64,000 nucleotides of DNA from Athripsodes cinereus (GCA_947579605.1 OX388318.1:4712001-4776000); one strand, 5' to 3'. Counted from the stretch's first letter, positions 45,051 to 56,159 are shown. Numbers and translations: made by a program. The notes: generated from the sequence alone by a model not told the origin.

Positions 45051-46009
45051 TTTATTACAATGAAAATACATACGAGTACTCCATCTAAGTATTACATATA
45101 AAAATCTATGCAAAACGCCAAACTTTGTTTATGGTAATAACAATTCTCACAAGATCAATGTCTAAAATAATATCGTTGGCTCAATACTAGAACTAGACAT
45201 CTCAAATTTTGGTGATTTTGAGTTATGTCTTCCTGATGTTTGTATTTAATGTTTGAGTGATTTCTAGTAATAATTATGAATAAAGATGCTTCTTTGTACT
45301 GTAATCAAAGTGTTTCAATGATATATATAACATATTAATTAATTAATTGCAATCCTTCTGAGAGTAAGGTCATGATTTATCCATTATCTCAAAACTATTA
45401 AGATGTCTAGTTATAGTATTGAGCCCACAGTATTACATAATAAAATGTAAAACATATTATCTAAGGTAACATTATTCATAGTTATTTCTCATTTTATGAC
45501 TACAATTATAGTGTTACCTATCTGACATAACATATTAATAGGTATATAGATATCTATAATAGCTCTGATTAAGTTGACTTTAGAATATAGTCAGTCATAT
45601 TATATCAAGAAAATATACATCCTTTACACCTACACAATTTGTAATATAATATTTTATACGAATATATATGTAAACTCATAATATTTGACAAGAATGGTGT
45701 GACGGGAGAAAGCAGCAACCCTTATAATTCACTATTTTTGGTGTTTAAGTTTATGTTATTTATATTTGCTTGAATATTATATTATAAAATATTGTCTATT
45801 TTTGAAAGATTATCTGCGAGTATGTGACAGTTTCGAAACATTTTGAATGTATTAAAAAAAATCAATGACAACGGTTTGCTTAAATCGATCGCGATTTAAA
45901 TACAATCAAGTAAGAGACATACATTGTAGGATATTCCTTTTTCAAAACGAGAGAGTTGTGGTACATTTCGGCATGTCTGTGCATGCGGAACCCGGAACCA
46001 GAGGTTATA
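45051..46009. other. AT-rich non-coding stretch
   Basis: Nothing supported. Confidence 0.5.
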
Positions 46010-46273
46010 ATAGGGCTGTCGGCACGATACGAAAGAGAACGATGGAAGTGTGGCAGGAAAGATGGGATGGAGGAAGAACTTGCTAGATTAGTCTACAGTT
46101 TCCTCCCGAATGTTTGTGGACGAATGAAGAAGCGCTTCCTATCATTTGATCATTTCACTGTGCAGTTGATATCTGGCCATGGGGATCTGAGAGGCAAGCT
46201 CTTTGATCTTGGGCTCGTAGATGATCCATGGTGTGTCTGTGGGATGGGGGCGCAATATGCGGAGCAAAGCTAG
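46010..46273 (+). pseudogene. LINE ORF2 C-terminal remnant, R1/I-like
   Basis: Reads GTIRKRTMEVWQERWDGG, a frameshift near 46080, then ARLVYSFLPNVCGRMKKRFL, HFTVQLISGHGDLRGKLFDL and WCVCGMGAQYAE. The 'WQxxWD...HFTxQxLSGHGxFxxYL...CxCG' pattern is the RNase H-distal region and start of the terminal zinc knuckle in R1/I-type LINEs. It is truncated before the H-C pair of the knuckle. Confidence 0.8.
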
Positions 46274-46814
46274 AGAATAAAATCAGAAAATAATCCAAGT
46301 TGTACAAAATAAAGAAAAACAATTTGATTTTAACGAAAACAATATATAAAATTTCTAGTTGTTTTTATTTGCAATACTTTTAGAGAGATAATAATAATAA
46401 TAACGATGCATGCACTCGATTGCTTGACATGAAATAAATAAATCTAAAATATATTTTTTATTAAATAAAATCAAACTTTGCTCAATTTGAAGGTTTCTAT
46501 CTTTTCATCTTATGCATCTAAGTTAGACGTAAGACAATACAGAGAGTTTCGTATTTGCCGTAGACTAATATATGCCATGTTGTAAAGTAATGTGTGTGTA
46601 CATATTATCAGCTGGTATTTGATTATACTATCTACCTACCTAACTATCTATCTAGGTACTATTATTCTTTTACCAACTAATATCATGTAGCTATATAACT
46701 TAGAATTACTATAAAAGTAATGTGAATTACCTACATGTAGTAGTTTTAGTTAGTTTTATAATATTATTTATTGAATAAATTGAATTGAATTGAATTGAAT
46801 TGAACATTCTCATA
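46274..46814. other. AT-rich stretch with TTGAA microsatellite
   Basis: Five TGAAT units occur at about 46778-46804. Nothing else is supported. Confidence 0.5.
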
Positions 46815-46930
46815 CGTGAGAGACTGAATGAATGTAGAGGAAGCGAAATAAGTACATATGTAAGGATAGATCAACATGGCGTTCCGTTCTCTCTGCCTAC
46901 CCCACCTGGGACACGGCGTGAAGGTAACAC
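46815..46930 (+). repeat. tail-B LINE 3' fragment
   Basis: GTAGAGGAAGCGAAATAAGT, AAGGATAGATCAACATGGCG, TTCCGTTCTCTCTGCCTACC, CCACCTGGGACACGGCGTGA. Confidence 0.7.
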
Positions 46931-47120
46931 AAGTGGGGTAACTACCTGACATGTATTTGACTAATTGCAAATAATAAACACGCAAATTGTCCTCCCCGTA
47001 CCTGGCATGCCTCAACGCTGAATTGTAGATGTTAATTGGCTTATACAAGAGCTTTTAGGATTACCTGCTTTTGCAAGATACTCGAAAACTTACGTAAATG
47101 GGCGAGAGACCAATACTTTT
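46931..47120 (-). repeat. SINE-A copy, joined tail to tail with tail-B
   Basis: Reverse orientation: CACAAGTGGGGTAACTACCT, AATTGTCCTCCCCGTACC, GGCATGCCTCAACGCTGAAT, AAGATACTCGAAAACTTACG. Confidence 0.8.
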
Positions 47121-47219
47121 TTCGGTTTCAAATTTGATTTAAACGATAGTATAATTTTCACATTGCATAATGTTTCGGTACTTTTTGTGGTTGACATTAG
47201 TAAGCAATGCAAAAAATAA

Positions 47220-47305
47220 TTGCACGTTTATAACATGCAACTGATCTGCTGGCTACTCCACTTAAAGGATATACCATGACGGCATAATAGTAGTAGTAGT
47301 AGTTT
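47220..47305 (+). repeat. SINE-A 3' end with (AGT)n tail
   Basis: AACATGCAACTGATCTGCTG, GCTACTCCACTTAAAGGATA, TACCATGACGGCATAATAGT, then AGTAGTAGT. Confidence 0.8.
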
Positions 47306-47764
47306 AAATTGACCAAAAAATCTATGATTCAACAACGTACAAAAAAAAAACGCCACAAGCGGTACAGTTTTGCACTACACCTTTTTGCTCACATTCAATG
47401 TAATTATGTCTAGGTATATTTTTTGTAGATTTGGAGACAGAAGTCTTAATGGTGGAGTCCTCACGTGAATGAAATAAAGTAGCATAGTCACGTCTGTAAT
47501 GTAATCTGGGGAAATAATAATGAAAATCTCTCTCAACACTAAATTAAATCTTTGCTTTAACTCTGTACATTTTAAGAAAAATACCTTATAAAATGTGGAC
47601 AAATCTTCTTCTACCTTGTACTAGTTAAAACCTTTAAGGTAAGCTAGGGGAAATATCAAAGGTCGATGGGAAATATCCTTCCCAAATATATAATCTCGAA
47701 ATTCAAGGATTTCAATTATAAATTTTAGTTATTTTGTCAAAATGTAAAAACTGAATATTAACAA
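47306..47764. other. AT-rich non-coding stretch
   Basis: Nothing supported. Confidence 0.45.
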
Positions 47765-47895
47765 TGGGATATGTCACCCATTTTAAATAGCATATTTTTA
47801 AGGCACAGATAGGCAAACCTGCATGTTCATTACATACCTACAGTTAGACCGCTGATGTCCCCGCACTTGTGTCAGATGCTGTAATGGCTTAAATG
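47765..47895 (+). repeat. SINE-A 3' half, diverged
   Basis: ATATGTCACCCATTTTAAAT, AAGGCACAGATAGGCAAACC, TGCATGTTCATTACATACC, CCCGCACTTGTGTCAGATGC, TGTAATGG. Confidence 0.7.
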
Positions 47896-47949
47896 GAGAT
47901 GTGTATTATACATAGCACATAAAAACATGTTAATCAACTATTTCTATAA

Positions 47950-48165
47950 TAACACGGCATATTCCACGAGTGGGGTAGCCAGCAAATCAACTGCACGTAA
48001 TAAACATTAAAGTTGTCCTCTCCGTACCAACAAAAAAATAAGATATTCAGGATAAGTGGCAAACCTCACTACCGGGTTCAAGACGCCAATTTTTTTTTTT
48101 TTTTTTTTCGAACACTTACCTTTCACATGGCACTCGAAAGCTTACGAAAAAGAGTGGGAGACAAA
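47950..48165 (-). repeat. SINE-A copy, near full length
   Basis: Reverse orientation: CACGGCATATTCCACGAGTG, GGGTAGCCAGCAAATCAACT, GTTGTCCTCTCCGTACCAAC, GGATAAGTGGCAAACCTCAC, a run of T, then GCACTCGAAAGCTTACGAAA. Confidence 0.87.
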
Positions 48166-48871
48166 TTATTATTTAAAAAATTTAGTCAAAAATTTAATAA
48201 AAAGATTTTGTAAATTTATTAATTGTACTTAAAATAATATTGCTATTTAACGTCTGTGATGTATTAAAATATTTTCTCATCTTAGTAAGATAAGTTGTAC
48301 TGAATAGGTATAATGTATGTATGACAAGCGAAAATGTAAATACAAATGTACACAAATCATTAAGATACGCATATGCGTTGAGTTACGAGTATAAAGCCCT
48401 TATGATTTCTTCTAAGCTTGGTAAATTAAAATAAACTGTATGCCTACCTTAACTGCGTATTTTTTCTACTAAATATATTATTTTTATTACTTGAAATTTA
48501 AAAAAAATGTAGTTGAGGCATTCTTTCTTTGTGAAAAGGGAATTAAAGTCGTAAATGTAGTTGTATAAAAGATTCCTATAAATTGGTTTCAGCCCCTTAG
48601 GCTGTCAATTGGAGTTCGCCAGGGAGGACAAATATTTCGCTTAGAAGAACGGATAAATGGGAGATTCCTAACTCCCGATATATCTGAATGTGGAAGGGAT
48701 TCTTCAATATTCTCTAAATTTTATAAGAATCAAAAAGATAAAAGTAGTTGCTAGCTTTCGGGTGTACAGTTTCTCTTTCTCTGTTTTTTCAGTTGTTTCC
48801 CAATCTTACAGCTTAGGTACTTTATCAGATTAATCTAACATATTGTTTCCTGTTTCTAGGTCTTTGGCCTG
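48166..48871. other. AT-rich non-coding stretch
   Basis: Nothing supported. Confidence 0.45.
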
Positions 48872-49082
48872 CAGGGCTACTCTTGACAAAACTAAACACG
48901 ATCTTAATCTAGTCTTGATCTTGATCATACGACGCACGAAGTGACTATTGGCCAAAAACACACGCAAAACGATCGCGCGTTAGCGGTAACGCAGCATTTT
49001 TGACCATAGTCCCTTCGTGCGTCGTATGATCAAGATCAAGACTAGATTAAGATCGTGTTTAGTTTTGTCAAGAGTAACCCTG
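48872..49082. mobile_element. Fold-back MITE, copy 1, 211 bp
   Basis: Arms of about 85 bp: CAGGGCTACTCTTGACAAAA and its complement at the right end, then GATCTTAATCTAGTCTTGAT and CATACGACGCACGAAGTGAC mirrored. The central loop is CpG-rich (CGATCGCGCGTTAGCGG). CTG occurs immediately outside each end. A second copy is at 51734-51916. Confidence 0.9.
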
Positions 49083-49247
49083 CTGGTGTGATTCCTGTCG
49101 TGATCAGTTTTTCAATACTCTCATCTCTTCTACGCGATAAGTCCAAAAAATAGCAGATTTTTTTAGCAACAGATTACGGAGAGCCTTTACATGATGCTGA
49201 ATATGATGTAAATTCTAATAAATATGTTAAATTTAGTAAAGCCTTAC

Positions 49248-49485
49248 CTGATATTCTTTTGATATGTAACGATGTCGTGTAGTTGTTCCCCATTTGTGAT
49301 ACGTAACTGTCCTTCTTATTGTTAGTAGATGAGGCGCTATTTGGAGCTTGCGTTGGACCCAATTGTATGCTGAAGCCATCCGAGTCCATGCTAGCCCTGG
49401 GAGCTGTCTTGGCTACATTTGGTTCGTTACTTCGCCCATTGTTGCCTCTAGATCCACCATCTTTGTTCCCTTTGCCACCTAAAAC
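49248..49485 (-). CDS. Host gene exon 2, probable PDE8-like phosphodiesterase N-terminal region
   Basis: 238 bp: 79 codons plus one base. It is preceded on the minus strand by an acceptor (ATATTTACAG) and followed by a strong donor (ATCAG|GTAAGG), with one base of the next codon before the junction. It encodes a low-complexity, Gly/Asn/Ser-rich stretch (VLGGKGNKDGGSRGNNGRSN) then NNKKDSYVSQMGNNYTTSLH and IKRIS. Phase 0 at the 5' side joins exon 1 without disturbing the frame. The KKDS-x-V...GN-x-T stretch is, by recollection, like the variable N-terminal region of insect PDE8; this is weak evidence. No catalytic domain or PAS domain lies in this exon, and the gene continues to lower coordinates. 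Confidence 0.6.
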
Positions 49486-49929
49486 CTGTAAATATTCAAC
49501 CTCTATAAGTTCGCCAAATAAAATTAACAATAAAAAATCGAAGTGTTTTAAACTCTGTAAATTTAGAGAAAGACAAAGAATAAAAATATTGTGGAATGAA
49601 TACAGTAGTACGTTTGCTAATTTTCGTTTCACATTTTAAGTAAGTTGTGACATCCTACTTCGAATAATTAAATGTTTCATGTGTGAACACGTGAAAGCAC
49701 CACAGTTGAGAACTAATCAAATTTCATATTTAACTCACTTAAAACCTGAAATGAAATTTCGCTATCGCATAACGATTGATAAATAAAACAAAAAAGATTA
49801 AGGGAAGTGGAAAGAATGTACGGTGACAAAATGACAATAAAAAAATAAAAAAAGATATAGTTTAATGAACATTCCCATAATTTAAGAGGAAAAAACAGAA
49901 CACTAAAAATAATACCATCTTTAACATAC

Positions 49930-50001
49930 CTGATCTTGTGATTCAGTACTATCTCGATGCCCTTTCTTGTGATCCAATAGCATACTGGGAGTGCAACCCA
50001 T
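49930..50001 (-). CDS. Host gene exon 1 (coding part), MGC-type N-terminus, probable PDE8
   Basis: 24 codons, from ATG at 50001-49999 to the donor CAG|GTATGT. The start is set by an in-frame TGA 9 bases upstream and a favourable context (A at -3, G at +4). The protein begins MGCTPSMLLDHKKG. Gly2 and Cys3 are the usual acceptors for myristoylation and palmitoylation. Human PDE8A and PDE8B start MGCAPS, so a phosphodiesterase 8 (hydrolysing cAMP) is the best guess. Intron 1 (49486-49929, 444 bp) is GT-AG and joins exon 2 in phase. The short match leaves other N-myristoylated MGC proteins possible. Confidence 0.6.
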
Positions 50002-50340
50002 CTTGGGTCACAATCCTCAGCCAAACGGTTTAAACACGCACTCACTCACTCACCAACAACTCACAAATTTAATATACGATTTATTTACTTAACACTATCG
50101 TAACCGAATCATCACTTAACACTTTAAATTTAAATATTTTTACACTTTCATTGATTATTAATATTTTACTAGTAGTAATACTTTTACAACACGCGTGATT
50201 AATTGATAAATATTTATTATTTTCGCACATTTTTACGACTCGTGAAAAATGTGTACGATTTTTCATTGTTATATTTATTACAAATATTTATACTATTTTC
50301 TATAATTAGGCTTAATTTACGCAACGGTAATGGCGGCGTT
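50002..50340 (-). promoter_or_regulatory. Probable 5' UTR and promoter-proximal region of the MGC gene
   Basis: Immediately upstream of the start the minus strand has GTGAGTGAGTGAGTG repeats. Further upstream, CpG-containing sequence (CGCCGCCATTACCGTTGCG on the minus strand, about 50316-50336) stands out from the AT background. No TATA box is obvious. The transcription start cannot be placed. Confidence 0.35.
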
Positions 50341-50499
50341 ATTGAATTCTTCATTTTATTTCTTGTTGAACGATATGTAACCTGAAAAAATCAGACATAT
50401 TTGAATAGTGAATATGGTTTTCCATTTCGTTTTCAAAGATCATTATATACCATACCTATCAATTAATTGAAAAATGCTAACATTTTATTATTTATATGT

Positions 50500-50705
50500 C
50501 TACCTGGCCACAACATCAGGCATCCAGGCCTGCTCATCACCACCGCGGACGGCAAGACCGATGGCATAAATGGTAGAAGCCAAGTAAGAGACACCTATAC
50601 CTATGGACCAACTGAAGAAGGACATGAACTATGGCACATACGTAGAATTAAAGAGACTAGCAGAGAATAGTGGAAATTTAGAAAAAATCCGAAGAGGTTG
50701 AAATA
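50500..50705 (+). pseudogene. LINE reverse-transcriptase tail remnant
   Basis: Reads DGKTDGINGRSQ, a frameshift, then MDQLKKDMNYGTYVELKRLA and EKIRRG, stop. It corresponds to the GRPRxxYLxxL...YxELKRLAxDRxxWR tail of the fragment at 15068-15427, but diverged. Confidence 0.7.
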
Positions 50706-51101
50706 TTGTAATTACCATTGAATTATTTTATATAGTTATCTACAATTCTTAATTGCTTAACAATCAATTGATTAATTGCTTAACAATCAATTGACAGAAC
50801 TATGCCCCATTATGCAGAACTATACCAATAATGTTGTTTTTACTGCAGCTAACAGATTTATGGGTACTCTCCAAATTGTTTTTACATAACAATACAAAGC
50901 AAACAAACATCAAATTAAAATGAAAGTGAAAACAGAAACATGTCTGCCAACACTTATTCTGCAGTTAGCACATAACAGATGAAAATAGGAAAGCCAAGCC
51001 GTATTCAAACATATTGTAAATAAAAGGTAATGGTTTAAACATTAATCTATGGTATAAAAAAAAATTTCCCACTTTTTCAACGAACATCGATAATCTCGCA
51101 A
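50706..51101. other. AT-rich non-coding stretch
   Basis: A short ATTGCTTAACAATCAATTGA unit is tandemly duplicated at about 50750-50793. Nothing else is seen. Confidence 0.45.
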
Positions 51102-51109
51102 CTTGTAGA

Positions 51110-51607
51110 TAGTGATGTGAGAAGAGAAAACGAGAAATTTCTCCGAGAATTTCTCTTCTGATGGAAGAGAAATTTCTCTCCATAATTTTTCTTAGTGGTA
51201 TTATGACCTTTCGCCCAGTACATTTCGCAGCCAACCTGATTGATCCAAAAATTTGTGGGGCTGATTAAGGCCCAAATCAGAGGTTATTAACACTTTTTCC
51301 ATGTACGTACCTGCAATTTTTTTTTCAACTTAAATATGGGCATGTGGGGTGTCAAAAATCAAGAATTTTCATCAGTTATTAGCACTTTTTTCTATGTAGG
51401 TACTTAACATTTTTTTGTTTCCATAATTAATTGTAGCCATATTGGTGATAAATTGTCTCAACATTTGTACATTGTTATTGATTGATTGAATAAACTATTA
51501 ATTATTATTATACTGTTAAATAAAAAATAAAAAAAATCTCTACTTCGAGAAATTTACCGAGAAAATTCTAATACCGAAAAATATTTCTTGAGAATTCCAC
51601 AACACTA
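51110..51607 (-). mobile_element. hAT-like MITE, copy 2, inverted
   Basis: A 498-bp reverse-orientation copy of the element at 5706-6250: starts TAGTGATGTGAGAAGAG and ends with the complement of TAGTGTTGTGGAATTCTC. The flanks CTTGTAGA (51102-51109) and CTTGTACA (51608-51615) are an 8-bp TSD with one mismatch. It has no transposase. Confidence 0.9.
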
Positions 51608-51733
51608 CTTGTACAGAGTAGGATAAAAAGAGCAACACACCCTTACGTTCGAAGTTTCGTACATACCTATATCATTTGATGCTATCAGCACAAAAGTTGT
51701 TATTACCCACAATTTTTTTTGGTTACGGTTCTG

Positions 51734-51916
51734 TAGGGTTACTCTTGACAAAATCTAAACACGATCTTAATCTTAATCATACGACGCGCGAAGTGACTAT
51801 TGGCCAAAAATACGCGCACACCGATCGTGCGATAGCGGTAGCGCGATGTTTTTGACCATAGTCCCTTCGTGCGTCGTATTTAAGATCGTATTTAGATTAT
51901 GTCAAGAGTAGCCCTG
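51734..51916. mobile_element. Fold-back MITE, copy 2, 183 bp
   Basis: Same family as 48872-49082: TAGGGTTACTCTTGACAAAA at the left, complement of CAGGGCTACTCTTGACATAA at the right, and TACGACGCGCGAAGTGACTA inside. CTG again lies directly outside both ends (51731-51733, 51917-51919), consistent with a 3-bp target preference or duplication. Confidence 0.88.
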
Positions 51917-52149
51917 CTGGTGTAAAATACATTCCTTACATTATGAACTTTCAATGCAATAGTTGAAGCAAGCCACATTTAGAAAATAAATAAATCAATT
52001 AAAATAATGTTCACAAAAAAATCATAAAAATTTAAACCAAATTTAATTCCTCATTATCTCCTAAAAAAGTAGTCTGGGGTTACACTATTTTTGCAATGAT
52101 AGCCTCATTAAACCGCTCAAATTTAAATGAGAATCTGGAGGAAACATGA

Positions 52150-52240
52150 ATTAAGAGGATATGAAAGAAGTATGATAGAATAGCACAACATAGCTTTCCG
52201 TCCTCTCTGCCTACCCTACTTGGAATATGGTCAAAGGATT
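52150..52240 (+). repeat. tail-B LINE 3' fragment
   Basis: AGGATATGAAAGAAGTATGA, AACATAGCTTTCCGTCCTCT, CTGCCTACCCTACTTGGAAT. Confidence 0.65.
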
Positions 52241-52291
52241 TAATAAAGTTCAATTTATCGACCGACGGTTCTTGGAGGAAGTTAATATTAA

Positions 52292-52520
52292 TATTTTTTT
52301 AAATGATACACGATATATAGTTATTCCACTATTGACTTTATTTATTTTTGCGAACCGGCTTTCAAGAGCTTCCGCTCTTTTTTACTTTTGCCTGACGATG
52401 CCTGACGATTTTCTTTACTTTTGCCTGACGATGAGAGCGGAAGCTCTTGAAAGTCGGCTCGTAAATATAAATAAAGTCAATAGTGGAATAACTATATATC
52501 GTGTTTCATTTTAAAAAATA
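52292..52520. mobile_element. Fold-back element flanked by TTAA
   Basis: Arms of about 95 bp mirror each other: ACACGATATATAGTTATTCC and TGACTTTATTTAT...GGCTTTCAAGAGCTTCCGCTC with their complements. A central spacer contains a repeated GCCTGACGAT unit. TTAA occurs at both borders (52288-52291, 52521-52524), which is the piggyBac target, but the termini are AT-rich and lack the usual CCC-type start. Confidence 0.8.
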
Positions 52521-52564
52521 TTAAAGGATTTAATAGTTAATTCAATTAAATATAGTTCATGTAA

Positions 52565-52665
52565 AATTGTGTGGATTTAGAAGAAGTGAAAGAAGTATGT
52601 AAGGATAGATCTATATGGCGTTCCGTCCTTTCTGCCTACCCCAATTGGAATATGGCGTGAGAGAA
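52565..52665 (+). repeat. tail-B LINE 3' fragment
   Basis: GAAGAAGTGAAAGAAGTATG, AAGGATAGATCTATATGGCG, TTCCGTCCTTTCTGCCTACC, CCAATTGGAATATGGCGTGA. Well preserved. Confidence 0.7.
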
Positions 52666-54009
52666 TAGTATAACACGATATATTTCAGTTCAAAATTAAG
52701 AAACACAAACATTATAATCATTAATAGGCATCTATATTTTTTCTGAATTGATGACAACTTTTTTAAGTTTTTTTTAGAACAATAATGTTTCACATAACAA
52801 TTAAATGAGAAAATTGATTTCTTTTCTACTGTCTAAAGAAAAAAAATATTCAATAAATTAATTCTTTCGGATGTTTTCCGAACCAATACACATAATAAAA
52901 TGAATATTCGAGTACCTACTACAATAACAATAAACAAAAAAAAGATTGGCTTACATTCCTTTATTTCTTATAAAACATTATAATATCCACACGTGTAAAT
53001 AAATACATTTAACTTATAATAAAAATTAGATTGAACAATGGCTGTACAAAAATACGGTTTCATTTCCGGCTGAATTGGCCAAAATCGAATATGGTATGAC
53101 TTCCAGTTTAACTTAAATTGACTGCGTTTTGTCTACGCCCAAAGTTCGTGCCAAGTTTGCTTGACTAAGGTCAAGTCAACCTTCCAAAGTTTCCAAATAA
53201 GTTTTAACTACTTTGGCAAACAACAATCTTTAAAAGCTTTTTATAAATTTTTTCATCTTAACCCGCCTAAATAGGTTTAAAAAATTGGTAAATTTAACGT
53301 AAAAGTAGTTTCTACAGCTGTTGTTAGCATATTATTTAGAAAATATCGGCTTCGGCCAAAACAAAATATGGTTTTGATAAAAAAAAAAAATCTATTGAGC
53401 TTTATGTGTACTCCCTACGGTACCTAAAACTTTTGTTTGACTGTACAAAATAAATATTTGTATGTTCATAGTAATAATATTACTTTTAAATCTAATAATA
53501 TTTTTGATAATACATTCGATTATACCTATAATAATGCTGGCCGTATTCATATATAATGTTAATTGAGCACTCAACGGGGAGAGAAATCCGTAACCGAAGA
53601 ACTAACTAAATAAAGGGTAAATTTGATACGAGCACGACAATGTGATGTTTTGATAGTAAGTAATCAAATAAATAAAGATCTATATGGCCAAAAATCGGTC
53701 CATTTATTTAAGATAAAAAAATCTGATTCACGTTGTAATAAACGAATATTAATTGTAAAAAACGAAAAAATCCAATTCAATTGTCTACTAATCATTGTAC
53801 TATTGCATATCACTTTGATCCACAATTGTTTCCAAACTTTTAGATTTTTTACTTAATATCACACCACAATAAAAAAAAAACATTGATAGTTCTTTTTTTG
53901 GAAAATCTATTAAAATTTTAAATATAAGATAACAATGAACGAGGATAGATTGACTACGATAACATACATGGCTGAAAAGAATGGCACTCTGAGACGAAGC
54001 CGCAAACAA
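52666..54009. other. AT-rich non-coding stretch
   Basis: About 1.3 kb without a supported gene or repeat. Confidence 0.5.
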
Positions 54010-54110
54010 AATTCTTCAGAACGTGCATGAGGAGGAGTATGACAGAGACGGAAGCAAAAAGCAAGGCGTTCGATCCTTTCTACCTATCCTGCAAGGCAAG
54101 CAGCTTGGTG
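54010..54110 (+). repeat. tail-B-like fragment, diverged
   Basis: ATGAGGAGGAGTATGACAGA, then AAGGCGTTCGATCCTTTCTA and CCTATCCTGCAAGG. Recognisable but distant. Confidence 0.4.
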
Positions 54111-54634
54111 GAAGTGATGATTATATGGTGACCCTATTAATTTATCGAAACTTAAGTTTTACTTTTAACTCTACTCAAGTATACGAGTATAGGAGTTTAC
54201 GACTTCTTAGATATCGGAGTGTGAATTGGATCTTTCTTTAAGGTACTCATTTTATTAATTTCTGAATACGGCTGCTTACATTGTAATACATCAGAGAGAC
54301 TGTTTTATTTATTTACATTTTCATTTTGTTTTTTTCATAATTAATTGATGATATTGTGTATAAATTAATATGAACGATGAATAACATACAAATACACATC
54401 TGTATGTCAGAGCAAAACTACACTATGTTATGAGACATCATTTTTCAATATAGCTGTCCAAGACTTTGTCAACGTAAATAATTGGATTTGCTTCTCACAT
54501 TTTTTTACATAAAATTACTGTCAAAAATTATTGGAGACAATGCTTTTAACTTTTACTCTCAAAATGCAGTTATGTGACTTTTACATAGAACTGTGATTTT
54601 TATAGTTTCTGAATATTACAAAATATAACATGTC
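54111..54634. other. AT-rich non-coding stretch
   Basis: Nothing supported. Confidence 0.5.
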
Positions 54635-54800
54635 ATGTGGAGCACCCAGTAAAAGTTGGTCTCCCACTCTTATCTGTAAGTTTTCGAGAGTCCCTTAAAA
54701 AGCAAGTGTTCGAATAAATAAAGATATTTTACATCTTAATTTTTGCCATGAGGTTTGCCACCCTGCAGGCTACCCCACTTGTGGGATATGCCGTAATGAG
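54635..54800 (+). repeat. SINE-A copy with internal deletion
   Basis: GTGGAGCACCCAGTAAAAGT, TGGTCTCCCACTCTTATCTG, AAGCAAGTGTTCGAATAAAT, CCATGAGGTTTGCCACCC joined directly to GCAGGCTACCCCACTTGTGG and GATATGCCGTAATG. The central 'GGCACGG...ACATGCAGC' segment is missing. Confidence 0.88.
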
Positions 54801-55069
54801 AAAGTTTTCAACACATGTGAATATGCTATCAAAAAAGCATGACTAGAATAACAACACTATGCTCTTATGTAGCTTGGTTAAATTGTAACATAGCGTAGTT
54901 TTCCTCCAATATACAAATACGTTGAAAGGTACTTCAATAAAATAATTGTATAGCTTCAAATATTTTCTGAGAAATATTATTTACTTAAGTGCCTACCTAT
55001 CTGCAAATAAAATACAAATGTATTGTGTATTTTCTGTTATTAATTAATTATTTTTTCAAGGCATTTCAC

Positions 55070-55465
55070 CCAATACGAACCCCACGGAGTTCTCAGTAAA
55101 GAACAGGTTTCCCACATTTTTAGTAAGTTATCGAGCGTCTAATAAATTCGTAAAGCTAATGATGATTATGATGATTCTGGATGATATTGTTTTGACGCCG
55201 TTTAACAGTCCCTAGACCGTCTCAAGGGCGCCGGTGAAGAGTGCAGTTTTCAATTTGCTTGGGAAGCTGGTGACAATCTGATATTTTCTTTCAATGGCAC
55301 CGGTAGGCGATTTCACGTAACCGGCCCAATGTTCGTAAAAACCTCATTTATTAAACGAAACGTCTACAATTAAGACGATGAGGCTTGACACCCATCAAGA
55401 ATATATCATATTTTTATTGGTGCATGTAATAAGCATGCAAGCTGTCTTCTTCGTGCCAATTTTAA
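55070..55465 (+). repeat. SINE-A fragments split by a roughly 180-bp insertion
   Basis: Head at 55070-55160 (CCCACGGAGTTCTCAGTAAA, GGTTTCCCACATTTTTAGTA). The middle resumes at 55325 (GATGAGGCTTGACACCCATC), followed by a reverse-oriented SINE-A bit (CATGTAATAAGCATGCAAGC). The intervening sequence (GACGCCGTTTAACAGTCCC, CGTAACCGGCCCAATG) is GC-richer and unidentified. Confidence 0.55.
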
Positions 55466-55665
55466 ACTTTGAACTCGCCCTCTGAATGATGATTTTATTT
55501 AGTATGGATATGTTTGTAACCAATGTAAGAATATAAATGACGTACTGTAATTGTAACTCGCCCTCTGTACATTGAATTTATAATTGTTATTTTTATGCCA
55601 CTATTTCACTATGTAATATTGTAACCAATGTACAGTAAAGAATAAAATAAATAAAATAATTTATA
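55466..55665 (+). mobile_element. LINE 3'-tail-like fragment
   Basis: AACTCGCCCTCTGAATGATG, with a related ACTCGCCCTCTGTACATTGA about 75 bp later, ends in AAAGAATAAAATAAATAAAA. The CTCGCCCTCTGTACATTG wording resembles the 3'-tail family at 43923, without its stem-loop. Confidence 0.5.
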
Positions 55666-56159
55666 ATTTAAAGACAAGTCATATACTCCCTATGTTCCCA
55701 TGCGGAGGTGTATATCAGTGCGTTTTGTAATTAATTTTTTATTTTACTTACTTTGTTTTTAGATATGCTTCCAATTTCGAAAATACCCGAATGTTTTTTT
55801 TTATTTACTATCGTATCAAATGATATATTTTTGTTTTCCAATAAATTACGATTTCATTTTAATTTTAATTTTGCGAAACATTTTTTTCATTATTGTGGAT
55901 ATATTTTATTTATTTACATTATTTTCATTTAATTTTACTTTATGATGATAACGATGAATCAAACTATTTTGATTTTTGAATATTTGACTTGAGCCGTTTT
56001 TCACTTCAGCATCTGAAACAATAAAGAAAAAAAATATCAGCACACATAAAATGTTAAATATAAGGTTATGAAAAATGTAAATAACAATAGATATTAGAGT
56101 CATTCTCACAGTGGCAAACAAATATTAAATATTCAGGATGTAGCGTTTTTAATTAAATT
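55666..56159. other. AT-rich non-coding stretch
   Basis: Nothing supported. Confidence 0.45.

Noticed and set aside
44826..45101. Two overlapping plus-strand frames of 91 and 71 codons
   Set aside because: They are contained in a small inverted-repeat element and are by-products of its AT-rich sequence.
49494..49632. Extension of exon 2 upstream to an ATG at 49632
   Set aside because: The extra residues are hydrophobic and AT-driven, and a good splice acceptor lies at 49486-49487; exon 1 joins in phase.
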